Shown in pieces: positions 47,801 to 60,228 of a stretch of 64,000 nucleotides of DNA; positions within the stretch are counted from its first letter, which is position 1; each line of letters begins with the position of its first letter. The stretch is from Dryocosmus kuriphilus (lineage: Eukaryota > Arthropoda > Insecta > Hymenoptera > Cynipidae). Below the pieces are notes generated by a model, which had not been told where the DNA came from, did not search any database, and saw nothing but the letters and a program-made list of their open reading frames with translations. The stretch covers positions 179,732,601 through 179,796,600 of the forward strand of contig CM076193.1 of NCBI GenBank assembly GCA_038277395.1. Reading direction: 5' to 3'. A program made the position numbers and the translations under genes.

Positions 47801-48950
47801 TTTTTAGTTACAAATTAAGCCATTCCGTTGAAAATGAATTTCTAGTTTTAAAAATATAAATATTTATAATTAAAAATCAATTTTTTCTCTTTGAAATAGT
47901 GACTATTTTGACGAAAAATTCAAATATTTTGGTTAGAATTTCATTTTGCTGTTTTTTTAAACTTAACTATTCTTATTTGAAAATTAGTCTTTTCTTCAAA
48001 ATTGAACTTTTTTCATTTTTCTGCTCGAGAATTTAGCTTTTTTAGTGAAAAATTTATCTTTGGTCGAAACATTTCTTTTTTTTTTTATTCATAATTATCA
48101 ACATAAAAAAAGGAGTTTTAAATTTATTATAATTTATCTGTTTTGTTAAAAATGTGTATTTTTCAGTAAAAAATTAAACCATTCCGTTGAAAATTAATTT
48201 CTAGTTGTTGAAAATATAAACATTTATAATTAAAAATAAACTTTTCTCCTTGAAAGTGTGACTTTATAGACGAAAAATTCAAATATTTTGGTTAGAATTT
48301 AATTTTTTGTTTTTCAAAATTCAACTATTTTTATTTGTAAATTAATTCGTTATTCATCAGAATTTAGCTTTTTTCATTTTTTCTTGAGAATTTAGCTTTT
48401 TTAGTGAAAAATTTATCTTTCGTCGAAAAACTTCTTTTTTTTATTGATAATTATGGACATGAAAAAAAAGTTTTAAATTATAATTAAACTGCATTGTTAA
48501 AAGTTGGTCTTTTCCAGTTACGAATTAAACTATTCCGTTGAAAATTAATTTCTAGTTGTAGAAAATATAACTACTTACAATTAAACATAAAGTTTCCTGT
48601 TTGAAACTGTAAATTTTTTGACGAAAAATTCAAATATTTTTGTCAGAACTTAATTTTTAATTTTTTCTTGTTCAAAATTCAACTTTTTTTGTTTTAAAAC
48701 TAATCTTTTCTCCTTCAAGATTTATCTGTTCCATTTTCGGTTGCAAATTCAAGTCTTCAGGGAAACAATTTATCATTGGTTGAAAAATCATTTTTTTTTG
48801 GTTAAAAATTATACTTTTTGGCAGAAGGCCAATTTTTTTGTTTTAAGGTTCACCTTGCTTAAAAATTCAAATCTTAAATTAAAAATATTTTTTTTCTGTA
48901 TTGATAATTATCAAAATAAGAAACAGAGAGTTAAATTATAAATGAACTAT
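38866..48950 (+). repeat. AT-rich ~355-bp satellite, about 28 monomers
   Basis: Each monomer carries the same landmarks in order: attataatttatctgttttg, acaaattaaaccattccgtt, aatttctagttgttgaaaat, gacgaaaaattcaaatattt, gcttgagaatttagc, tttatctttggtcgaaa, tgataattatcagcataaa. The period is about 355 bp from landmark spacing. A block of eight monomers is duplicated at an offset of 2845 bp ('gaaggttaatttctag' at 40002 and 42847); the two blocks, about 39.9-42.75 and 42.75-45.6 kb, are almost identical. Monomers near the right end (47.8-48.95 kb) are most diverged. No coding capacity. Confidence 0.95.
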
Positions 48951-49480
48951 TTTGTTTTTGTTGCTGAAAATCTAAATAATTTTGGTAAAAAATTGAATCT
49001 TTTTGCTCAAAATTGATCCGATGAGAAAATTCATCTTTTTTAGTTGAAAACCTATCTATTCTTTATTTTTGGTTTAACGATTTTGTTACAAATTCATCTT
49101 TAGTTGAAAAATCATGTTTTCTTCTTCAGGTCAATTATAAATATTTCGGTTTTGGAATATCATTGAAAAGTTATCATTTTTCTTAATAATTTGACTTCTT
49201 TAAAATCATAAATTTAAATATTCTGGCTTACATTTGAAGAGTCACATTTTTGAAAGCTTGTAAATTCAACAATCATTCAACTGCCAGAATCATATTTATA
49301 ATTAAAAGTTCATCTTACTAATTACAAATTTTATTTAGTACTCTATAAAACTTGTCAAATTACATTACTTAAAAAAATTTTCTCTTCTTGTTTTTTTACT
49401 TTTCCTTTTTACAAATTTGAGTTACTTTTTGGTTACTTTTCTTCCGAAAATATCGTAACTAACTTCGAAATTTTTTGTAG
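48951..49480. other. End of giant intron 5
   Basis: AT-rich sequence with scattered degenerate motifs of the satellite (ttgaaaatc, gttacaaattcatc), then a pyrimidine-rich stretch and the acceptor AG at 49479-49480. Confidence 0.55.
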
Positions 49481-49667
49481 ATCTGTGGATTCTGATCATC
49501 CAGCAAGTCAACTTCGTTCAAGTAACGAATCGCCAATTTATGCCTGGAAGAAGAATGGAAAATCGTCCAATCTAACGCGAAACATCGAAATCATGCCCTC
49601 TGACCCTTTGGAAGATCAACTGGAGGACCTGAGACTGAACTCGTTGAAAAATGAGAGTGAAAATCAC
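49481..49667 (+). CDS. Host gene, sixth visible exon
   Basis: Acceptor attttttgtag; donor gtgagt at 49668. It joins in phase 2 to the exon ending 21587 (AG+A gives Arg) and ends in phase 0. 62 further residues, SVDSDHPASQLRSSNESPIY, AWKKNGKSSN, then an acidic leucine-rich helix-like segment PLEDQLEDLRLNSLKNES. It is the only coding-like sequence between two satellite fields, with strong splice signals, so I call it an exon of the same gene. The last exon is outside the window. Confidence 0.7.
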
Positions 49668-50162
49668 GTGAGTTCAAATATTTATTTAGAAAATTTAATA
49701 GAGATAAGATGCGCGTTTAAATATTATTTCTAAGTTGAAGATAAACGATTTCTTTTGTCCCGAGTGGAGAATCGAATGGCTGAAAAGAAACCAAAAGTTC
49801 GAGACAGTTGGAAGATTTAAAGTACCCTCTTTATCGAAGAGGGAGAGAAGTATATTCAGAAAGTAACGTTAAAAGATTCTTTCCTATTTCTCTGAAATAA
49901 ACTACTTTTTTACTTACCCAGGAAAGTTTTTAAGAAGCACTCTTGCTATATTGTAAATAAAAGTTTGCTTGAAACGCTCTCCTACCCATGCAAGAATAGA
50001 AAAATTCACACAATGGAAAAGTGATTTGAACATTTTAATTTTGGCAGTAGATTCTCTGCCGGTAGAGGCAAATAAATTTTCTACCGAAAAGTTTTCACCC
50101 GTTATTTTCAAAACTTTTATGCGTTAACAGTTCCAAGTTATTTGCAAATAAGAAAACAAATA
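49668..50162. other. Start of intron 6, no feature
   Basis: About 500 bp of ordinary AT-rich intron. The satellite begins at about 50163. Confidence 0.5.
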
Positions 50163-50656
50163 TTGGGTATAATAAGAAAAGGGTACAGTACAGTTGGATC
50201 AAGGGGAAAAGGGTATAATATAGTTGTCACAGAGGAAAAGGGTATAATATAGTTGGAAGGGGGGAAAAGTATATAATACAGTTTCAACAGGAGGGAAATG
50301 GTATAATACAGTTGGAACAGGGGGAAAGGAATATAATGGGGTATATAAGGGTATATAAGGGTATATTATAACTGCAGCAGGGGGAAAGAGTATAATATAG
50401 TTGGAACAGGGAAAAAAGGATATAATACAGTTGGAACAGGGGAGAAATAGTAGAATACAGTTGGAACGAGTGGAAAAGGGTATAATAGAGTTGGAACAAG
50501 GGAAAAGGGATATAATGAAGTTGGAGTTGGGGGATAGGACGATAATACAATTGGAACAGGGGGAAAAGGGTATAATAAAGTTATAAAATGGGGGAAAGAG
50601 TATGATGCGTTTCGAATAAGAAGAAGAGAAAGAGAAACAGGAAACGATCTACTGAG

Positions 50657-50729
50657 GCCTCGGTGGCGTAATTATAAAACACTCCACTCGTGAATAGTGG
50701 CGTTCCCGGTTCAAAACCGGGCCGAGTTA
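50657..50729 (+). tRNA. tRNA-like unit 1 (type B, D arm damaged)
   Basis: 73 nt. The acceptor partners (gcctcgg / ccgagtt) and the perfect T arm cccgg-ttcaaaa-ccggg are present. The D loop has attat in place of attgg and one D-stem base is changed, so it departs most from the consensus. Oligo-T follows. Confidence 0.55.
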
Positions 50730-50958
50730 GATTTTTTCTCGTTTCTCTAAGAAATTATTCAGACCAACAGTCGAATTAAATTAAACATCTGAAATTAATT
50801 AATTAATTATTCTGGTCGATAGTAACTTCATATTGAAAACTATATACAGATTCGTGAAATATTCTGGTTTAATTCATTCAAATTGAAAAACTTCACAGGT
50901 ATAGGTGCAAACACGCGTCATCCTGTTGAATAAGAGAAACAAGAAACGATCTACTGAG

Positions 50959-51031
50959 GCCTCGGTGGCGTAATTGGAAAACGCTCCACTCGTGAATAGT
51001 GGCGTTCCAGGTTCAAATCCGGGCCAAAGTA
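50959..51031 (+). tRNA. tRNA-like unit 2 (type A)
   Basis: Pol III A box tggcgtaattgg and B box ggttcaaatcc are intact. D stem gcgt/acgc and anticodon stem ccact/agtgg are perfect; the T stem has one A-G mismatch and the acceptor 3' strand is ccaaagt, so it pairs poorly. Offset 302 bp from unit 1. Confidence 0.5.
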
Positions 51032-51260
51032 GATTTTTTCTCGTTTCTCTAAGAAATTATTCAGACCAACAGTCGAATTAAATTTAACATCTGAAATTAA
51101 TTAATTAATTATTCTGGTCGATAGTAACTTCATATTGAAAACTATATACAGATTCGTGAAATATTCTGGTTTAATTCATTCAAATTGAAAAACTTCACAG
51201 GTATAGGTGCAAACCCGCGTCATCCTGTTGAATAAGAGAAACAAGAAACGATCTACTGAG

Positions 51261-51333
51261 GCCTCGGTGGCGTAATTGGAAAACGCTCCACTCGTGAATA
51301 GTGGCGTTCCAGGTTCAAATCCGGGCCAAAGTA
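51261..51333 (+). tRNA. tRNA-like unit 3 (type A)
   Basis: As unit 2, again 302 bp downstream. Followed by a T7 run and then the first full satellite block. Confidence 0.5.
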
Positions 51334-53428
51334 GATTTTTTTCTCGTTTCTCTAAAAAATTATTTAGATCAGCAATCGAATTAAATTTAAAATATGAAAT
51401 TTATTATAAAATTTTATAATACATTTGGAACAGGGGGGGGGGGGGGGGTATAATACAGCTATAACTGTGGAAAAGTGTATGAAATAGTTTGATTAAGGGA
51501 AAAAGGGTATACTATAACTGCAACAGGGGAAAAATGTATAATAGAGTTAGAACAGGGAGAAAAGGGTATAATAAATTTGGAACAGGGAGAAGGGGTGTAA
51601 CACAGATGGAACAAGGAAAAAAGTGTATCATACAACTGGAACATGGGGACAGGGCAGAATATAGTTAGAGCAGGGGAAAAAGGATATAATACAGTTGGAA
51701 CAGGGGGATATGAGTAACAGGGGGATAAAGGGTAGTTCACAGGAGGGAAATAATACAATATAATGAAGTTATGGGAAAAGGGTATAAAAGAGTGGGAAAA
51801 GGGTATAATACAGCTTCAACAGGAGGGAAATGGTATAATACAGTTGGAACAGGGAGAAAGGAATATAATGAAGTTATGACAATGGAAAAAGGGTATGAAA
51901 AAGTTGGAATAAGGGTATATTATAACTGCAGCAGGGGGAAAGAGTATAATATAGTTGGAACAGGGAAAAAAGTATATCATATAACTGGAACATGGGGACA
52001 GGGCAGAATATAGTTAGAGCAGGGGAAAAAGGATATAATACAGTTGGAACAGGGGGATATGAGTACAATACAATTAAAAGAGTGGGAAAAGGGTATAATA
52101 CAGCTTCAACAAGAGGGAAATCGTATATAATACAGTTGAAACAGGGAGAAAGGAATATAATGAAGTTATGACAATGGAAAAGGGTATGAAAAAGTTGGAA
52201 TAAGGGTATATTATAACTGCAGCAGGGGGAAAGAGTATAATATAGTTGGAACAGGGAAAAAAGTATATCATATAACTGGAACATGGGGACAGGGCAGAAT
52301 ATAGTTAGAGCAGGGCAAAAAGGATATAATACAGTTGGAGCAGGGGGATATGAGTACAATACAATTAAAAGAGTGGGAAAAGGGTATAATACAGCTTCAA
52401 CAGGAGGGAAATGGTATAATACAGTTGGAACAGGGAGAAAGGAATATAATGAAGTTATGACAATGGAAAAGGGTATGAAAAAGTTGGAATAAGGGTATAT
52501 TATAACTGCAGCAGGGGGAAAGAGTATAATATAGTTGGAACAGGGAAAAAAGTATATCATATAACTGGAACATGGGGACAGGGCAGAATATAGTTAGAGC
52601 AGGGGAAAAAGGATATAATACAGTTGGAACAGGGGGATATGAGTACAATACAATTAAAAGAGTGGGAAAAGGGTATAATACAGCTTCAACAGGAGGGAAA
52701 TGGTATAATACAGTTGGAACAGGGGGAAAGGAATATAATGAAGTTATGACAATGGAAAAGGGTATAAAAAAGTTGGAATAAGGGTATATTATAACTGCAG
52801 CAGGGGGAAAGAGTATAATATAGTTGGAACAGGGAAAAAAGTATATCATATAACTGGAACATGGGGACAGGGCAGAATATAGTTAGAGCAGGGGAAAAAG
52901 GATATAATACAGTTGGAACAGGGGGATATGAGTACAATACAATTAAAAGAGTGTGAAAAGGGTATAATACAGCTTCAACAGGAGGGAAATGGTATAATAC
53001 AGTTGGAACAGGGGGAAAGGAATATAATGAAGTTATGACAATGGAAAAGGGTATAAAAAAGTTGGAATAAGGGTATATTATAACTGCAGCAGGGCGAAAG
53101 AGTATAATATATAGTTGGAACAGGGAAAGAAGGATATAATGCAGTTGGAACAGGGGAGAAATAGTATAATACAGTTGGGACGAGTGGAGAAGGGTATAAT
53201 AGAGTTGGTGCAAGGGAAAAAGGATATCGTATGACTGTAACAGGGGGAAAAGGCATAATATATTAGAACAGGGAAAAAAGGATATAATGAAGTTGGAGTT
53301 GGGGGATAGGACGATAATACAATTGGAACAGGGGGAAAAGGGTATAATAAAGTTATAAAATGGGGGAAAGAGTATGATGCATTTTGAATAAGAAGAAGAG
53401 AAAGAGAAACAGGAAACGATCTACTGAG

Positions 53429-53501
53429 GCCTCGGTGGCGTAATTGGAAAACGCTCCACTCGTGAATAGTGGCGTTCCCGGTTCAAAACCGGGCCGAGGT
53501 A
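53429..53501 (+). tRNA. tRNA-like unit 4 (type B, full cloverleaf)
   Basis: Folds as a complete class I cloverleaf: acceptor gcctcgg/ccgaggt (7 bp with one G-U), D stem gcgt/acgc with loop aattggaaa, anticodon stem ccact/agtgg with loop cgtgaat, 4-nt variable loop, T stem cccgg/ccggg with loop ttcaaaa, discriminator a. The anticodon position reads TGA (Ser codons), but position 33 is G where T is nearly universal, and the long variable arm of serine tRNAs is absent. A functional decoding tRNA is therefore unlikely. T6 terminator immediately after. Confidence 0.6.
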
Positions 53502-53730
53502 AATTTTTTCTCGTTTCTCTAAGAAATTATTCAGACCAACAGTCGAATTAAATTTAACATCTGAAATTAATTAATTAATTATTCTGGTCGATAGTAACTT
53601 CATATTGAAAACTATATACAGATTCGTGAAACATTCTGGTTTAATTCATTCAAATTGAAAAACTTCACAGGTATAGGTGCAAACCCGCGTCATCCTGTTA
53701 AATAAGAGAAACAAGAAACGATCTACTGAG

Positions 53731-53803
53731 GCCTCGGTGGCGTAATTGGAAAACGCTCCACTCGTGAATAGTGGCGTTCCAGGTTCAAATCCGGGCCAAA
53801 GTA
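53731..53803 (+). tRNA. tRNA-like unit 5 (type A)
   Basis: Type A, 302 bp after unit 4. Same boxes and mismatches as unit 2. Confidence 0.5.
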
Positions 53804-54674
53804 GATTTTTTCTCATTTCTCTACAAAATTATTTAGATCAGCAATCGAATGAAATTTAAAATATGAAATTTATTATAAAATTTTATAATACATTTCGAAC
53901 AGGGGGGGGGGGGGGGTTATAATACAGCTATAACAGTGGAAAAGTGTATGAAATAGTTTGATTAAGGGAAAAAGGGTATACTATAACTGCAACAGGGGAA
54001 AAATGTATAATAGAGTTAGAACAGGGAGAAAAGGGTATAATAAATTTGGAACAGGGAGAAGGGGTGTAACACAGATGGAACAAGGAAAAAAGTGTATCAT
54101 ACAACTGGAACATGGGAACAGGGCAGAATATAGTTAGAGCAGGGGAAAAAGGATATAATACAGTTGGAACAGGGGGATATGAGTACAATACAATTAAAAG
54201 AGTGGGAAAAGGGTATAATACAGCTTCAACAGGAGGGAAATGGTATAATACATTTGGAACAGGGGGAAAGGAATATAATGAAGTTATGACAATGGAAAAG
54301 GGTATAAAAAAGTTGGAATAAGGGTATATTATAACTGCAGCAGGGCGAAAGAGTATAATATAGTTGGAACAGGGAAAGAAGGATATAATGCAGTTGGAAC
54401 AGGGGAGAAATAGTATAATACAGTTGGGAGTGGAGAAGGGTATAATAGAGTTGGTGCAAGGGAAAAAGGATATCGTATGACTGTAACAGGGGGAAAAGGC
54501 ATAATATAGCTAGAACAGGGAAAAAAGGATATAATGAAGTTGGAGTTGGGGCAGGGACGATAATACAATTGGAACAGGGGGAAAAGGGTATAATAAAGTT
54601 ATAAAATGGGGGAAAGAGTATGATGCATTTTGAATAAGAAGAAGAGAAAGAGAAACAGGAAACGATCTGCTGAG

Positions 54675-54747
54675 GCCTCGGTGGCGTAATTGGAAAACGC
54701 TCCACTCGTGAATAGTGGCGTTCCAGGTTCAAATCCGGGCCAAAGTA
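54675..54747 (+). tRNA. tRNA-like unit 6 (type A)
   Basis: Type A between two 0.87-kb satellite blocks. The upstream flank has ctgctgagg for ctactgagg. Confidence 0.5.
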
Positions 54748-55621
54748 GATTTTTTCTCGTTTCTCTAAAAAATTATTTAGATCAGCAATCGAATTAAATT
54801 TAAAATATGAAATTTATTATAAAATTTTATAATACATTTGGAACAGGGGGGGGGGGGGGTAATAATACAGCTATAACAGTGGAAAAGTGTATGAAATAGT
54901 TTGATTAAGGGAAAAAGGGTATACTATAACTGCAACAGGGGAAAAATGTATAATAGAGTTAGAACAGGGAGAAAAGGGTATAATATATTTGGAACAGGGA
55001 GAAGGGGTGTAACACAGATGGAACAAGGAAAAAAGTGTATCATACAACTGGAACATGGGGACAGGGCAGAATATAGTTAGAGCAGGGGAAAAAGGATATA
55101 ATACAGTTGGAACAGGGGGATATGAGTACAATACAATTAAAAGAGTGGGAAAAGGGTATAATACAGCTTCAACAGGAGGGAAATGGTATAATACAGTTGG
55201 AACAGGGGGAAAGGAATATAATGAAGTTATGACAATGGAAAAGGGTATAAAAAAGTTGGAATAAGGGTATATTATAACTGCAGCAGGGCGAAAGAGTATA
55301 ATATAGTTGGAACAGGGAAAGAAGGATATAATGCAGTTGGAACAGGGGAGAAATAGTATAATACAGTTGGGACGAGTGGAGAAGGGTATAATAGAGTTGG
55401 TGCAAGGGAAAAACGATATCGTATGACTGTAACAGGGGGAAAAGGCATAATATAGTTAGAACAGGGAAAAAAGGATATAATGAAGTTGGAGTTGGGGGAT
55501 AGGACGATAATACAATTGGAACAGGGGGAAAAGGGTATAATAAAGTTATAAAATGGGGGAAAGAGTATGATGCATTTTGAATAAGAAGAAGAGAAAGAGA
55601 AACAGGAAACGATCTACTGAG

Positions 55622-55694
55622 GCCTCGGTGGCGTAATTGGAAAACGCTCCACTCGTGAATAGTGGCGTTCCCGGTTCAAAACCGGGCCGAGGTA
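55622..55694 (+). tRNA. tRNA-like unit 7 (type B, full cloverleaf)
   Basis: Same sequence as unit 4, all four stems paired; T7 follows. Confidence 0.6.
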
Positions 55695-55924
55695 AATTTT
55701 TTTCTCGTTTCTCTAAGAAATTATTCAGACCAACAGTCGAATTAAATTTAACATCTGAAATTAATTAATTAATTATTCTGGTCGATAGTAACTTCATATT
55801 GAAAACTATATACAGATTCGTGAAACATTCTGGTTTAATTCATTCAAATTGAAAAACTTCACAGGTATAGGTGCAAACCCGCGTCATCCTGTTGAATAAG
55901 AGAAACAAGAAACGATCTACTGAG

Positions 55925-55997
55925 GCCTCGGTGGCGTAATTGGAAAACGCTCCACTCGTGAATAGTGGCGTTCCAGGTTCAAATCCGGGCCAAAGTA
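55925..55997 (+). tRNA. tRNA-like unit 8 (type A)
   Basis: Type A, 303 bp after unit 7. Confidence 0.5.
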
Positions 55998-58035
55998 GAT
56001 TTTTTCTCGTTTCTCTAAAAAATTATTTAGATCAGCAATCGAATTAAATTTAAAATATGAAATTTATTATAAAATTTTATAATACATTTGGAACAGGGGG
56101 GGGGGGGGGGGTATAATACAGCTATAACTGTGGAAAAGTGTATGAAATGGTTTGATTAAGGGAAAAAGGGTATACTATAACTGCAACAGAGGAAAAATGT
56201 ATAATAGAGTTAGAACAGGGAGAAAAGGGTATAATAAATTTGGAACAGGGAGAAGGGGTGTAACACAGATGGAACAAGGAAAAAAGTGTATCATACAACT
56301 GGAACATGGGGACAGGGCAGAATATAGTTAGAGCAGGGGAAAAAGGATATAATACAGTTGGAACAGGGGGATATGAGTACAATACAATTAAAAGAGTGGG
56401 AAAAGGGTATAATACAGCTTCAACAGGAGGGAAATGGTATAATACAGTTGGAACAGGGAGAAAGGAATATAATGAAGTTATGACAATGGAAAAGGGTATG
56501 AAAAAGTTGGAATAAGGGTATATTATAACTGCAGCAGGGGGAAAGAGTATAATATAGTTGGAACAGGGAAAAAAGTATATCATATAACTGGAACATGGGG
56601 ACAGGGCAGAATATAGTTAGAGCAGGGGAAAAAGGATATAATACAGTTGGAACAGGGGGATATGAGTACAATACAATTAAAAGAGTGGGAAAAGGGTATA
56701 TAATACAGCTTCAACAGGAGGGAAATCGTATATAATACAGTTGAAACAGGGAGAAAGGAATATAATGAAGTTATGACAATGGAAAAGGGTATGAAAAAGT
56801 TGGAATAAGGGTATATTATAAACTGCAGCAGGGGAAAGAGTATAATATAGTTTGGAACAGGGAAAAAAGTATATCATATAACTGGAACATGGGGACAGGG
56901 CAGAATATAGTTAGAGCAGGGCAAAAAGGATATAATACAGTTGGAGCAGGGGGATATGAGTACAATACAATTAAAAGAGTGGGAAAAGGGTATAATACAG
57001 CTTCAACAGGAGGGAAATGGTATAATACAGTTGGAACAGGGAGAAAGGAATATAATGAAGTTATGACAATGGAAAAGGGTATGAAAAAGTTGGAATAAGG
57101 GTATATTATAACTGCAGCAGGGGGAAAGAGTATAATATAGTTGGAACAGGGAAAAAAGTATATCATATAACTGGAACATGGGGACAGGGCAGAATATAGT
57201 TAGAGCAGGGGAAAAAGGATATAATACAGTTGGAACAGGGGGATATGAGTACAATACAATTAAAAGAGTGGGAAAAGGGTATAATACAGCTTCAACAGGA
57301 GGGAAATGGTATAATACAGTTGGAACAGGGGGAAAGGAATATAATGAAGTTATGACAATGGAAAAGGGTATAAAAAAGTTGGAATAAGGGTATATTATAA
57401 CTGCAGCAGGGGGAAAGAGTATAATATAGTTGGAACAGGGAAAAAAGTATATCATATAACTGGAACATGGGGACAGGGCAGATTATAGTTAGAGCAGGGG
57501 AAAAAGGATATAATACAGTTGGAACAGGGGGATATGAGTACAATACAATTAAAAGAGTGTGAAAAGGGTATAATACAGCTTCAACAGGAGGGAAATGGTA
57601 TAATACAGTTGGAACAGGGGGAAAGGAATATAATGAAGTTCATATGACAATGGAAAGGGGCATAAAAAAGTTGGAATAAGGGTATATTATAACTGCAGCA
57701 GGGGAAAGAGAATAATATAGTTGGAACAGGGAAAAAAGGATATAATACAGTTGGAACAGGGGAGACATAGTATAATACAGTTGGGACGAGTGGAGAAGGG
57801 TATAATAGAGTTGGTACAAGGGAACAAGGATATCGTATGAATGTAACAGGGGGAAAAGGCATAATATAGTTAGAACAGGGAAAAAAGGATATAATGAAGT
57901 TGGAGTTGGGGGATAGGACGATAATACAATTGGAACAGGGGGAAAACAGTATAATAAAGTTATAAAATGGGGGAAAGAGTATGATGCATTTTGAATAAGA
58001 AGAAGAGAAAGAGAAACAGGAAACGATCTACTGAG

Positions 58036-58108
58036 GCCTCGGTGGCGTAATTGGAAAACGCTCCACTCGTGAATAGTGGCGTTCCCGGTTCAAAACCGGG
58101 CCGAGGTA
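58036..58108 (+). tRNA. tRNA-like unit 9 (type B, full cloverleaf)
   Basis: Same as unit 4 at an offset of 4607 bp. Confidence 0.6.
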
Positions 58109-58337
58109 AATTTTTTCTCGTTTCTCTAAGAAATTATTCAGACCAACAGTCGAATTAAATTTAACATCTGAAATTAATTAATTAATTATTCTGGTCGATA
58201 GTAACTTCATATTGAAAACTATATACAGATTCGTGAAACATTCTGGTTTAATTCATTCAAATTGAAAAACTTCACAGGTATAGGTGCAAACCCGCGTCAT
58301 CCTGTTGAATAAGAGAAACAAGAAACGATCTACTGAG

Positions 58338-58410
58338 GCCTCGGTGGCGTAATTGGAAAACGCTCCACTCGTGAATAGTGGCGTTCCAGGTTCAAATCCG
58401 GGCCAAAGTA
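58338..58410 (+). tRNA. tRNA-like unit 10 (type A)
   Basis: Type A, 302 bp after unit 9. It shares the flanking variant catttctctacaaaatt with unit 5, confirming the 4607-bp duplication. Confidence 0.5.
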
Positions 58411-59283
58411 GATTTTTTCTCATTTCTCTACAAAATTATTTAGATCAGCAATCGAATGAAATTTAAAATATGAAATTTATTATAAAATTTTATAATACAT
58501 TTCGAACAGGGGGGGGGGGGGGTATAATACAGCTATAACAGTGGAAAAGTGTATGAAATAGTTTGATTAAGGGAAAAAGGGTATACTATAACTGCAACAG
58601 GGGAAAAATGTATAATAGAGTTAGAACAGGGAGAAAAGGGTATAATAAATTTGGAACAGGGAGAAGGGGTGTAACACAGATGGAACAAGGAAAAAAGTGT
58701 ATCATACAACTGGAACATGGGAACAGGGCAGAATATAGTTAGAGCAGGGGAAAAAGGATATAATACAGTTGGAACAGGGGGATATGAGTACAATACAATT
58801 AAAAGAGTGGGAAAAGGGTATAATACAGCTTCAACAGGAGGGAAATGGTATAATACATTTGGAACAGGGGGAAAGGAATATAATGAAGTTATGACAATGG
58901 AAAAGGGTATAAAAAAGTTGGAATAAGGGTATATTATAACTGCAGCAGGGCGAAAGAGTATAATATAGTTGGAACAGGGAAAGAAGGATATAATGCAGTT
59001 GGAACAGGGGAGAAATAGTATAATACAGTTGGGACGAGTGGAGAAGGGTATAATAGAGTTGGTGCAAGGGAAAAAGGATATCGTATGACTGTAACAGGGG
59101 GAAAAGGCATAATATAGCTAGAACAGGGAAAAAAGGATATAATGAAGTTGGAGTTGGGGCAGGGACGATAATACAATTGGAACAGGGGGAAAAGGGTATA
59201 ATAAAGTTATAAAAATGGGGGAAAGAGTATGATGCATTTTGAATAAGAAGAAGAGAAAGAGAAACAGGAAACGATCTACTGAG

Positions 59284-59356
59284 GCCTCGGTGGCGTAATT
59301 GGAAAACGCTCCACTCGTGAATAGTGGCGTTCCAGGTTCAAATCCGGGCCAAAGTA
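59284..59356 (+). tRNA. tRNA-like unit 11 (type A)
   Basis: Type A, counterpart of unit 6 in the second higher-order copy. Confidence 0.5.
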
Positions 59357-60228
59357 GATTTTTTCTCGTTTCTCTAAAAAATTATTTAGATCAGCAATCG
59401 AATTAAATTTAAAATATGAAATTTATTATAAAATTTTATAATACATTTGGAACAGGGGGGGGGGGGGGTATAATACAGCTATAACAGTGGAAAAGTGTAT
59501 GAAATAGTTTGATTAAGGGAAAAAGGGTATACTATAACTGCAACAGGGGAAAAATGTATAATAGAGTTAGAACAGGGAGAAAAGGGTATAATATATTTGG
59601 AACAGGGAGAAGGGGTGTAACACAGATGGAACAAGGAAAAAAGTGTATCATACAACTGGAACATGGGGACAGGGCAGAATATAGTTAGAGCAGGGGAAAA
59701 AGGATATAATACAGTTGGAACAGGGGGATATGAGTACAATACAATTAAAAGAGTGGGAAAAGGGTATAATACAGCTTCAACAGGAGGGAAATGGTATAAT
59801 ACAGTTGGAACAGGGGGAAAGGAATATAATGAAGTTATGACAATGGAAAAGGGTATAAAAAAGTTGGAATAAGGGTATATTATAACTGCAGCAGGGCGAA
59901 AGAGTATAATATAGTTGGAACAGGGAAAGAAGGATATAATGCAGTTGGAACAGGGGAGAAATAGTATAATACAGTTGGGACGAGTGGAGAAGGGTATAAT
60001 AGAGTTGGTGCAAGGGAAAAAGGATATCGTATGACTGTAACAGGGGGAAAAGGCATAATATAGTTAGAACAGGGAAAAAAGGATATAATGAAGTTGGAGT
60101 TGGGGCAGGGACGATAATACAATTGGAACAGGGGGAAAAGGGTATAATAAAGTTATAAAATGGGGGAAAGAGTATGATGCATTTTGAATAAGAAGAAGAG
60201 AAAGAGAAACAGGAAACGATCTACTGAG

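Noticed and set aside
49914..50111. 65-codon minus-strand ORF in intron 6.
   Set aside because: No motif or support; chance ORF.
53429..53501. Functional tRNA-Ser(TGA).
   Set aside because: Position 33 is G, the long variable arm of serine tRNAs is absent, and the same loop recurs in damaged copies; kept only as tRNA-like.
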